Shown one piece after another: positions 1 through 7,965 of a DNA stretch of 59,129 nt. How positions within the stretch are numbered: position 1 is the first letter of the stretch; each line of letters starts with the position of its first letter. This DNA comes from an uncultured Ruminococcus sp. (GTDB lineage Bacteria > Bacillota > Clostridia > Oscillospirales > Acutalibacteraceae). The translations under genes were made by a program, and so were the position numbers. The notes beneath the pieces are model-generated. The model was not told the DNA's origin, made no database searches, and worked only from the letters and a program-made list of their open reading frames with translations. Location of the stretch: the NCBI GenBank assembly GCA_902799245.1, contig CADBZY010000021.1, positions 1 through 59,129 on the forward strand. The letters run 5' to 3'.

Positions 1-77
1 ATAAATTGGAGCCAGTCTGTGATAATACATATGAGTTCCCCGATCTCACATTAGATCAGGCTGCGTAAGCTCGGCAG

Positions 78-331
78 TCATTTTTGTTGACGAGTATAAT
101 AGTGTTCAAACAGCGTAGGCAGACTATTGATTCGGTTCAATAATTTATCAAATCCTATAACACGCACTGACCTAAGCTCGTTTCTGAACGAATCAAATAT
201 TTCTTGCTGCTCTCGAGATAATCCTCCAACAATTCCAATATCGACATATAGATGTCGGAGCAATAAACATAGAACAAAAGAGTTAGATTCAAGAACAGAT
301 TTTCCGGATATGGTGTGCCGTTGATTGATTC
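78..331 (-). pseudogene. C-terminal remnant of a Shedu-like (DUF4263) nuclease
   Basis: The minus strand is open for about 83 codons between a stop near 331 and the stop at 78, with no ATG near its beginning; the only usable start is a TTG around 263. The translation has the look of a Shedu/SduA (DUF4263) C-terminus: an IVGGLSREQQEIFDSFRNEL stretch followed by VRVIGFDKLLNRI, which matches the family pattern of an IG-containing strand, a helix and a (T/F)DELL helix. The catalytic PD-(D/E)XK part is absent, so this is read as a 5'-truncated remnant. The FRG gene and its promoter begin where the homology stops, which suggests a recombination junction. The family call rests on pattern memory only. 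Confidence 0.45.
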
Positions 332-349
332 ACAAAATCATGATATAAT
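321..349 (+). promoter_or_regulatory. Sigma-A-type promoter of the FRG gene
   Basis: TTGATT at 321-326 and a perfect TATAAT at 344-349 are separated by 17 bases. The start codon at 380 follows a GGAGA ribosome-binding site at 369-373. The promoter lies at the 5' edge of the Shedu-like remnant. Confidence 0.75.
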
Positions 350-379
350 ATTGTTAAATACTGAATACGGAGATGTATT

Positions 380-1474
380 ATGATATACTCTAAAAGACAT
401 ATTAAGGACTTGCCTTCACCAAAAGAAATCGTTGTCAAAAGCTTATCAGACTATATAGAATTATTTTCGTCTGAAAAATTCACAAATTTTATCTACCGCG
501 GTGAACCAACAAATTTTGAGGATACAATATCATCTGCTTTCCGAGGAAAAAAACATCATTTTATTCAAATGAAAAATGAATTTAAGAGAGAAATATATCA
601 TCGCCTAACAGAAGATGAACGAAAAGACTTTCTCGCCTTTGCTCAGCATTATGGTATTCCAACTAATCTAATTGACTTTACTAGATCGCCATTAGTTGCT
701 TTATTCTTTGCATGTCAGCCCTTCCAAAGTAAAAATGAAAGCTTTGACAAAACTAGGGGCTTTGTTTATCTTTTGAGAAATGACTTAATCGATATAACGG
801 AGCTTCTATATTCACGAGAGGATGATAATTTCCTCAAGCGATTTATTCAAGGTGAAGATGGTATTGTTTTAACTCTATATGGAAAGTTCGTCGATTTTGA
901 AAAGAGATATCCTGAAACGTTTTATTATTATTTCAAAACGCTTAACGCTGACTGGAAATACTATTTCGTTGATATGCAGCCAATAACACCTAAAAAGTAT
1001 CGATTTCCCAAATACAATAATGGAGAATACAAATGGAAAATTAAGCATAAATTCATCACTGACCATTCTGATATTCTGAGGGAAATAGAAAGGAAAAACG
1101 GAATGGCTTGTTTCGAAGTATTGGAATATACTCTTATGCTTCAGGAATATCTACGTCGTATTCTGATAAACAAAGAAATGGTTTGGTGGTTGAATTGTAT
1201 GCCGAATTTTCTTTATTCGCCTTATCTTTCTTTTGAAAGAGGTAGGAACCAGCAGGGATTATTTGTTTATCAGGCATATCTTTCTTTTGATGAGGAGTTA
1301 TCCGATGCCCATATTTTGTCGCAGCAAAGAGTTTGGCCAGATTATGTTATTGTTGTTGAAAATAAAGATGAGATTCTTCAGAAATTAGATTTTTTAGGAA
1401 TCAACGAGAAATTTATATATGGTGACTATGATCGCATTGCAAGATATATTAATCAGAAATTTGATTGTCGATAA
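380..1474 (+). CDS. FRG domain-containing protein
   Basis: A 364-residue soluble protein. The FRG-domain signature is visible: FIYRGE at residues 37-42 (the F/Y-R-G core that names the family), then QHYGIPTNLIDFTRSPLVAL at 89-108, which matches the usual HYGLPT.LLDWT.NPLVAL block. The C-terminus (IVVENKDEILQKLDFLGI...) matches the usual last segment, where a loading helix is followed by a D/Y-containing motif. FRG proteins are frequent in defence islands and prophages, but I know no firmly established biochemical activity. The gene has its own promoter and is monocistronic. It converges on the restriction-modification operon, with 12 bases between its stop and the stop of the small ORF opposite. 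Confidence 0.85.
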   Translation: MIYSKRHIKDLPSPKEIVVKSLSDYIELFSSEKFTNFIYRGEPTNFEDTISSAFRGKKHHFIQMKNEFKREIYHRLTEDERKDFLAFAQHYGIPTNLIDFTRSPLVALFFACQPFQSKNESFDKTRGFVYLLRNDLIDITELLYSREDDNFLKRFIQGEDGIVLTLYGKFVDFEKRYPETFYYYFKTLNADWKYYFVDMQPITPKKYRFPKYNNGEYKWKIKHKFITDHSDILREIERKNGMACFEVLEYTLMLQEYLRRILINKEMVWWLNCMPNFLYSPYLSFERGRNQQGLFVYQAYLSFDEELSDAHILSQQRVWPDYVIVVENKDEILQKLDFLGINEKFIYGDYDRIARYINQKFDCR

Positions 1475-1486
1475 GGGAAAAGGGAT

Positions 1487-1591
1487 TTAAGAAACTCCTA
1501 TTGCTACCTGAACCCGCTCTGATTCTTTTAATACTATCGGACTGATCTGCGATGTTCTATAACTTTCAGGTGTAACTTTAATTTCACTCAT
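1487..1591 (-). CDS. 34-residue ORF at the end of the R-M operon, probably a truncated gene
   Basis: Seven bases after the Res stop codon, an ATG at 1591 follows a good AGGAG site and opens 34 codons (begins MSEIKVTPESYRTSQ, ends at TAA 1487). The coupling to res and the clean ribosome-binding site argue that it is translated. The length, and the abrupt end 12 bases from the convergent FRG gene, suggest the 5' stump of a longer operon gene that was cut by the insertion or recombination that brought in the FRG gene. I do not recognise the family. Confidence 0.45.
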   Translation of the reverse strand: MSEIKVTPESYRTSQISPIVLKESERVQVAIGVS

Positions 1592-1598
1592 AATTCTC

Positions 1599-4500
1599 CT
1601 ATATACTTCCCATTAATTCCAGCAGCTTTTCATAGCTATCCACCTTGTGGTAGACTACATCCTTTGTGGACAGCAAGCTGAACAGCTTTTCAGCACATTT
1701 AATTTTTGCATCTTCAAGCCTTCTTATGTTCATGGATTCCATTGTACCTTTTGTTTCGGCTATGAAAAAGATGTGTTTGACCGTTCCGGCATTAAAGGCG
1801 ATTGCCCAGTCTGGAGAATAGTTTCCAACCGGTGTCGGAATAGAGAATCCCTTCGGAAGTTTTGCATAGACGCAGACTTCCTCCGCTGCGTCCAAATCCT
1901 CTGCGAATCTCCGTTCAACACTCTGTCCGTGCTTCGCATATCCGTCGGCAAAGACATAATCCTGCACATTCTTCTTTGCGCGATACGCCCGTGCAAAGTC
2001 AGAGTTCTTTTCAACTGTAAAGATTGCTTCGTCGTATGTCCCTTCGGTCTGATTGTATTCGATTTGTGCTACAATCATTGTTGCTTTCTGCTCAAGAATA
2101 AGCTTTATTGCCTTTGAAATGAACTCCTCCGGATTATTCCTGAACATGGCAAATGTCGTAGGTTTGATTCCTTTGAGTATTCTCGCCACAGAGCGTCTGG
2201 TCAGTTTCGTTCCTTCGGCTATCTTGCCGACAAGGTCATAGGTAACCTGACTGCCCTCCGCAAGAGGAAGTGTGAAAGTCCGACTTTTTTCTCTTGAGAA
2301 TCCCGTTCCGCTTGTCAATCGGTCGGAATCCAAATCCTGTTCCTGTTCGCCCGTAGTTACTGTATACTGAAGCCGTGCAACGTACAGATTATTATCAAGA
2401 TAACTGATAGCGTTGCTGATCAGTTCCTCGCTGTTAAACTCAACTCTATAAGCATACTTGTGGTTGATGTAGTTCCAGAGTGTCTGAAACTCCTTCCTAT
2501 AGAAGTTTTCGTTCAGCGCATTTTCCTGAATCTTTGTGTCACTTCCATCTTTGATCATATCATCAAGAGCGTGTTCATCATAGATGCTCTGAACAAGCGC
2601 ATGGACTCCTTCAGCAATTTCCTTACAGTTCTCCGGTACAGGTGCAAGAACGCCGTTGGCGAGGTCGGCACGGTATTTATCCGTCACATGATCGTCCTCG
2701 TCAATATAGTCATTTTTGATGAGATAGCGGTATATATCCTTGCCTTGTTTTTCGGATACAGTGACATCTGTTCCATTGATGACAATCGTTTTGCCGATGA
2801 AGTAGCCTGCCGTGGCTTTGGTAGGACGGTCGTAAAGGTCTTCACGAATGCCTTTCTGCAAATCATCAACAAAATCTTTATAGCCTTCCGAGGCAATAAC
2901 AGTAAGCATATTGATTTGCTGAACCTGACTGCCGAGTAGAACCGCGTCCTGTCTTTCACCGCTCTGGTTCACGCAAAGGCGCAAACCGCGACCAACTTCC
3001 TGACGTTTCTGTGTAGAAGAACTCCCTCCGTGTTTCAAAGTGCAAATTTGGAATACATTGGGGTTGTCCCAGCCTTCTCGCAGCGCGGAATGGGAGAAAA
3101 TAAAACGCACGGGATTTTCGAAGGAAAGCAACCGTTCCTTGTCTTTCAAAATCAGATTGTAAGCTGAAATATCATCGCTTTCATCGCTTCCCCGTTTGAG
3201 AGAACTATCCACTTTGCGTCCTTTCTTGTCAATGCTGAAATATCCCGCGTGTGTCTGATGAACGTCAATGCCGCGAAGATACTGCTCGTAGGGCGTGTCA
3301 AAGAGCGTGAGATATTCGTTCAGAACAGACATGTATTCCTCCTCGAAAATCTCACCGAAGGTCGAATTGATCTCGTTGCCGTCATCATCATACTTGCGGT
3401 AATTGTCCACCCTATCAATGAAGAACAAGGAAAGCGTCTTGATACCGCGGGAAAACAATTCCTTTTCCTTTTCAAAGTGGGAACGGATTGTTTCTTTAAT
3501 CTGAATACGGCGCTGATTGGCTTCGGTATTATCACCAACTACCTCGCCTACATGAAGAACCTTGTCGTTTGTGAAAGAAATGGATTTTTCTATTGGGTTA
3601 ATATCATCTCTGACACGGTAGCCTCGATACTGCTCCATACGGTTGGAAATTTCAAATAGGTCGTCATCAAAGCCGACAAGTCTCGTTTCTCGTTTGATGC
3701 CGCTCTTGTATCGGATTTCCATTTCGATTCGAGCCATTGGAGGTTTTTTCGGTGAGATAACGATACTTTCCAAAAAGAGATAACTGCTTGTTCCGCTATG
3801 GTTTTTGACATCCAATCCTTTGACCTCAATACGCTTAACCAATCGATTATTGTAAGCGTCCAGAGCGTCAAGCACATACACCAGATCGTGGTGCTGTTTG
3901 TGTGTAGCAGAGTAATTCAAAACGAACAGCGGCTTAAATTGTTTGAGTGCATTCTGCGTCTTTTCACCGCCCATCTTTTGCGGCTCATCCCTAATGACGA
4001 TAGGTCTGTTTGCCGCAATGACATCTATCGGTCTGCGCGAGCCAAAACTATCAGGTGTAGAATAAATGATTCGAGCAGCTGAGTCGCCTCCTCGTCCTTC
4101 TTTATTCTTCTCAGGATTGAATGAGGAATTAAATGCCTGCATATTGATGATCATCACATAGATATCCGCGCTCTGGCTGAAACTGTCTATTTCCTGAAGA
4201 TGATTGGAATCGTACATGAAGCACTGCGCTTTCTTTCCGTAATGCTCCTGAAAGTGATCCGCCATAGTGTCAAAGCTCTTGCGGACGCCCTCTCGGATAG
4301 CTATGCTCGGAACGACCACGATAAACTTGCTCCAGCCGTATTGCTTGTTCAGCTCAAACATAGTCTTGATGTAAACATAGGTTTTGCCCGTTCCTGTTTC
4401 CATCTCCACATCGAGTGAGCAGGCTCCTGTACCGTTGGAATAAAGTGACTCCGACAGCTTAATGTTATTACGCGCCTGTATCTTGCGAATATTATCCAGA

Positions 4501-4760
4501 AGCTGATCGGAATCAAGCCGTAATGTTGCATTTGCGAAGCCGGTAGACAGTTCCTCATCTGTCATATTGACATTTTCAATGGTACTAACAAATCTTACAT
4601 CCTTACTGACCGTTTGAACATCTCTGCGATAGGTAAAGTGATCATCGAACGGCTGACCGGCAAATACTTTGACCACGCTGTCTACAGCCTCGGTCTGGTA
4701 AGGCTGTATGGTATATTTAAACTTCAAATGTTTCACCCCAATATGCAAATTAGTCTTCAT
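1599..4760 (-). CDS. Type III-like restriction endonuclease subunit (Res): SF2 helicase plus PD-(D/E)XK nuclease
   Basis: A 1053-residue protein, typical of type III Res subunits. Helicase motifs are in order: a Q-like motif YQTEAVDSVV near residue 21, Walker A ETGTGKT at 121-127, motif II as DEPQ near 258, a conserved FSHSALREGWDNPNVFQI block, and motif VI QEVGRGLRLC near 587. The C-terminus carries a nuclease pattern SPDWA...FIAETKGT (about residues 980-1005), matching the PD...(D/E)XK site of type III enzymes. Together with Mod it should translocate or diffuse on DNA and cleave after meeting unmethylated asymmetric sites. The ATG overlaps the end of the ParB-like gene by 11 bases, so translation is probably coupled. 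Confidence 0.93.
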   Translation of the reverse strand: MKTNLHIGVKHLKFKYTIQPYQTEAVDSVVKVFAGQPFDDHFTYRRDVQTVSKDVRFVSTIENVNMTDEELSTGFANATLRLDSDQLLDNIRKIQARNNIKLSESLYSNGTGACSLDVEMETGTGKTYVYIKTMFELNKQYGWSKFIVVVPSIAIREGVRKSFDTMADHFQEHYGKKAQCFMYDSNHLQEIDSFSQSADIYVMIINMQAFNSSFNPEKNKEGRGGDSAARIIYSTPDSFGSRRPIDVIAANRPIVIRDEPQKMGGEKTQNALKQFKPLFVLNYSATHKQHHDLVYVLDALDAYNNRLVKRIEVKGLDVKNHSGTSSYLFLESIVISPKKPPMARIEMEIRYKSGIKRETRLVGFDDDLFEISNRMEQYRGYRVRDDINPIEKSISFTNDKVLHVGEVVGDNTEANQRRIQIKETIRSHFEKEKELFSRGIKTLSLFFIDRVDNYRKYDDDGNEINSTFGEIFEEEYMSVLNEYLTLFDTPYEQYLRGIDVHQTHAGYFSIDKKGRKVDSSLKRGSDESDDISAYNLILKDKERLLSFENPVRFIFSHSALREGWDNPNVFQICTLKHGGSSSTQKRQEVGRGLRLCVNQSGERQDAVLLGSQVQQINMLTVIASEGYKDFVDDLQKGIREDLYDRPTKATAGYFIGKTIVINGTDVTVSEKQGKDIYRYLIKNDYIDEDDHVTDKYRADLANGVLAPVPENCKEIAEGVHALVQSIYDEHALDDMIKDGSDTKIQENALNENFYRKEFQTLWNYINHKYAYRVEFNSEELISNAISYLDNNLYVARLQYTVTTGEQEQDLDSDRLTSGTGFSREKSRTFTLPLAEGSQVTYDLVGKIAEGTKLTRRSVARILKGIKPTTFAMFRNNPEEFISKAIKLILEQKATMIVAQIEYNQTEGTYDEAIFTVEKNSDFARAYRAKKNVQDYVFADGYAKHGQSVERRFAEDLDAAEEVCVYAKLPKGFSIPTPVGNYSPDWAIAFNAGTVKHIFFIAETKGTMESMNIRRLEDAKIKCAEKLFSLLSTKDVVYHKVDSYEKLLELMGSI

Positions 4761-5325
4761 TTATCCTTGCATATAACCAATATTTTTTTGTAACATCAGT
4801 AAATCCTTTATAAGTCAAATCATAATCATCACTGTATACCCAATCGTATTTTGATGCAATTTCAGCCAACATCATAATTTTGTATGAAAGAACTCTATGA
4901 TTCCCGTTTCCATCCACAAAATAAGTACCGTCAGTATTTCGGGATAAAATAATCGGAGGCGTTTGATAAGGGTTTTTCATCATGTGAAAATACTTGTTCG
5001 GCGTTAATTTGCCACATAAAATCCGATCTGTAATTCGCTTTAACTTCATAAAGGAATATAACACCTGATTATCCTCAGCATACATTTCATAGGAAGTTCC
5101 CACTATATCCTGAAGATAAATCTTTTCTAATGGAGCGCTTTTGTTTGTAGAATGATAATCTTTTTGTCTTGTCCGGAAATATCCGTAAGGCGCGAATAAG
5201 TTGTTAGGGAGCCTTTCGAGATCAATTCCCAAAGAAACCAGAAAAGCACCTAATACGGCTTGTCTGCTTTCATCGCTTCTTACAATATGATTGTCATACG
5301 ATATTTCAGACCATTTTTTGTTACC
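4750..5325 (-). CDS. ParB/Srx-like small protein in the R-M operon
   Basis: A 191-residue protein. The ATG at 5325 is preferred over an upstream in-frame start at 5382 because it directly follows the Mod stop (TAA, 5330-5332), whereas the longer form would overlap Mod by 50 bases. The region PPIILSRN...YFVDGNGNHRVL near residues 120-140 resembles the ParB/sulfiredoxin-like fold, in which a strand, a GxHR motif and a helix form the nucleotide site. No HTH is obvious. The gene is more AT-rich than Mod and Res, which suggests it was inserted between them later. Its role is unknown: it could be an accessory nuclease or CTPase-like switch, or only a passenger. Confidence 0.6.
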   Translation of the reverse strand, partial: GNKKWSEISYDNHIVRSDESRQAVLGAFLVSLGIDLERLPNNLFAPYGYFRTRQKDYHSTNKSAPLEKIYLQDIVGTSYEMYAEDNQVLYSFMKLKRITDRILCGKLTPNKYFHMMKNPYQTPPIILSRNTDGTYFVDGNGNHRVLSYKIMMLAEIASKYDWVYSDDYDLTYKGFTDVTKKYWLYARINED

Positions 5326-5329
5326 CATT

Positions 5330-7345
5330 TTACAGCACTCTTCTTTCGGTACTAGGACTGTAGGATTCAAAAATCTGCTCAAAATTCGTCATAACACTGT
5401 CGTTTGCCATGCCGCTGTCGCGGAACACGGCATAGGAAGGATGCAGCTTTGCTATTTCTGTCACGGTGTTGTCGGTGACATTGGAATCGAAACAGGCGAC
5501 AAGATGGGTACGGATTATGCCATCCAGATCCTCATATTTCCCGCCGACGATAAAGACTTTCTTTCCGTCAATTTCCGTTTCCTCTATTTCGGAAGAAAGC
5601 TGAATACCAAGGTCAAGCATCACTTGGAAAAGCAAGTCCTCCGGGGTTCTGTCGGACTTTATGTTCTCCGCAAACAAATCCATCTGCTCCTGTGTGTAAT
5701 CCTGTGCGCGATAATAAACGTCAGTCATATTACTGCTGTCCACGCGGAACACACGGAAGCCGATATCAAGGTTGCCTGCGGTGAGCGGCGATTCTTCTTT
5801 GATCTTTTTTCCGGCGCGGCGGATGCGTTCTTCGCCTATTTCGCAAATGGTGGAGTAGCCTGCTTTTCTTGCTTCACTTTTTTCAGATGTCACTTCGGGC
5901 AGTTGCACAAGAATAAACTTCCTGTTTCCACCGTCTTCTGCGTTAAGTTGCATGACTGCATGAGCCGTTGTAGCTGAACCTGAGAAGAAGTCCATGACAA
6001 TTTCCCCGTCTTTCTTGGCAAGGAAACTGATTATCTTTTTTGCAACATATACTGGCTTCGGATTATCAAAAGGAAGACAAAGAGCGTCATCACTGCCACC
6101 ATAATACAGAAGAGAACTTACTGCCTCCTTCATATTATCCACGAGGAAGTACTTCTGTCGAGGTTGTGTCGTCTCGTCGCTCCCATATTCTATCTTATCA
6201 GCAGCAACAAGTTCATCCATTTTCTTATCTGTAAACCGCCATCCCTTTTCCGGAACAGGACAAGGCTTTCCTGTTATTGGGTGAATCAATGGTCTATGAG
6301 ATCGTGTTTCCGGTTTATCAGGAGCAGCCATTGACACTGGTTGATATATCCGTCCCATTTCGTCAATCAAACTATATGCACTTTCGCCACCAGAGAAATC
6401 AATCTTGTTTTTCTTGATGTATTCTTTAAATGCGCTTCTCACTTTTTCATTGACACTACCATATTTCTTGATGAGGGAATCTACCTTTGCAATCATTTCT
6501 TCTGCGTGTTCCTTCTTTTTTGTAAAGGGAGTGCCTGCAAAAACTGTGATATTTTTACAATAAACAAGGATAGATTCATGTTGATAAGCAACTCCAGCCA
6601 CGACACCTTTAGGATTTCTTTTATCCCATACTATGGTTCCGAGTTCATTTTTTTCACCAAATATCTCATTGCAAATCATATGCATGGTATATACTTCATG
6701 CTCATCTATATGAATAAAAACCGCGCCATCATCAGATAAATAATCCCTTGCAATCTTTAACCTTGGATAAAGCATATTTAACCAGTTAGTATGAAAACGT
6801 CCGTTGCTTTCTTTGTTTTGAACAAGGCGGTTACCTTCATCATCAAGTTGGTCGGTTTGGGCAATGTACTCTTCTTCTGACTGAGAAAAATCATCTTTAT
6901 ATATAAAGTCATTTCCCGTATTATATGGAGGGTCAATGTAAATCATCTTAACCTTGCCGAGATAAGTTTCGTGGAGGAGCTTCAATGCTTCGAGATTGTC
7001 GCCTTCTATGTAAATGTTTTCCGTATCAATGCTTCCCGGTGTTCCGTCACGACCGACTGACTTGGCTCTGTCCAGACGTAAGGTATTGTCGATGGACTGA
7101 TTGGCAAGCACTACCGACTTTCTCTTGTCCGGCCATGTGAACTGGTAGCGTTCCTGTGATCCCTCGACAACGGCAGATGAGATTTCCTGACGCAGTACGT
7201 CGGCATCGATAGCGCGTTCAATGATTGCCTTTCCGTTCTCATCATATCCCGTTATGGTTTCCGTCACGGCGTTCGGGAACATTTCGGCGAGCTTTCTGTA
7301 ATTCTCGTCCGCCATGTTGGGTGTGTGCATTTTAAGATGTTCCAT
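5330..7345 (-). CDS. Type III-like DNA adenine methyltransferase (Mod)
   Basis: A 671-residue N6-adenine methyltransferase of the beta class, as shown by motif order: catalytic DPPYNTG (D138-Y141) comes before the AdoMet-binding FFSGSATTAHA block near residue 455. Type III Mod provides target recognition for both modification and restriction. The target-recognition region between the motifs (roughly residues 200-350, positions 6300-6750) is visibly more AT-rich than its flanks, consistent with recombinational exchange of specificity. The ATG sits after GGAGG with 9 bases spacing and overlaps the DUF4391 gene by 14 bases. Confidence 0.95.
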   Translation of the reverse strand: MEHLKMHTPNMADENYRKLAEMFPNAVTETITGYDENGKAIIERAIDADVLRQEISSAVVEGSQERYQFTWPDKRKSVVLANQSIDNTLRLDRAKSVGRDGTPGSIDTENIYIEGDNLEALKLLHETYLGKVKMIYIDPPYNTGNDFIYKDDFSQSEEEYIAQTDQLDDEGNRLVQNKESNGRFHTNWLNMLYPRLKIARDYLSDDGAVFIHIDEHEVYTMHMICNEIFGEKNELGTIVWDKRNPKGVVAGVAYQHESILVYCKNITVFAGTPFTKKKEHAEEMIAKVDSLIKKYGSVNEKVRSAFKEYIKKNKIDFSGGESAYSLIDEMGRIYQPVSMAAPDKPETRSHRPLIHPITGKPCPVPEKGWRFTDKKMDELVAADKIEYGSDETTQPRQKYFLVDNMKEAVSSLLYYGGSDDALCLPFDNPKPVYVAKKIISFLAKKDGEIVMDFFSGSATTAHAVMQLNAEDGGNRKFILVQLPEVTSEKSEARKAGYSTICEIGEERIRRAGKKIKEESPLTAGNLDIGFRVFRVDSSNMTDVYYRAQDYTQEQMDLFAENIKSDRTPEDLLFQVMLDLGIQLSSEIEETEIDGKKVFIVGGKYEDLDGIIRTHLVACFDSNVTDNTVTEIAKLHPSYAVFRDSGMANDSVMTNFEQIFESYSPSTERRVL

Positions 7346-7964
7346 TCTTCAGTTCCTCCAGTAATTTCTTATACTCACGCAGTTGAGTGTATATCTCAAA
7401 TTTCTTTTTCGGCTGCTTTTCTCTCCATGCGGCTGCCTCTGTTTTGGCTATGAACTTTTCCAGCTTTGTGATTTTCTCCTGTCGTGCAAGGCGTTCTTCT
7501 ACTGAAAGTGCGTCGTTTATTACAGCTTTTTCCTCATACAGAGCTATTTGCTCTATAAAACCGTTCCAGATTTCGTCAAGCGAATCGCCTTGCAGCTTTA
7601 ACTCGATATCGTCCGCATGCAGCCACGGCGTGAGATACAGCTTCCCGCGGTAGAGCGCAAGCTGACGCATTTCGTTGTACACAAACAAAAACACCAGCTT
7701 GTGCTGATTCTGACGGGCAATCGCTTCGATCAGCCTGCCGTCAAATTCCTGCTTTTTCAGTTGAACCAGCAGCAGCATGATTTCCTTTATTTCGGATTGA
7801 CCCGTCAGATTAAGCGAACTGTTTGCGAGGATGTTTTCGACGTAAATATGCTCCACATCGCTCACGAATTTTTCCTTTAGGGTCCTGTTTATTTGCAGAT
7901 GTTTATAAAACGCTTCTTTTGGCAGCAGTCTGTGAATCCTTGTTCCGCTCGGCATTTCCATCAT
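7332..7964 (-). CDS. DUF4391 domain-containing protein
   Basis: A 210-residue soluble protein. It starts with a proline-rich segment, has a central region with KKQEFDGRLIEAIARQNQHKL typical of DUF4391, and ends in a charged coiled coil (about residues 155-208, LEKFIAKTEAAAWREKQPKK...). From memory, DUF4391 proteins regularly sit between a PLD/SNF2 helicase and a type III-like Mod, exactly as here; their biochemical role is not known to me. It follows the helicase stop by one base and overlaps mod, so the stoichiometry is likely set by translational coupling. An adaptor between helicase and methyltransferase is one possible role, but that is a guess. Confidence 0.85.
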   Translation of the reverse strand: MMEMPSGTRIHRLLPKEAFYKHLQINRTLKEKFVSDVEHIYVENILANSSLNLTGQSEIKEIMLLLVQLKKQEFDGRLIEAIARQNQHKLVFLFVYNEMRQLALYRGKLYLTPWLHADDIELKLQGDSLDEIWNGFIEQIALYEEKAVINDALSVEERLARQEKITKLEKFIAKTEAAAWREKQPKKKFEIYTQLREYKKLLEELKNGTS

Positions 7965-7965
7965 A

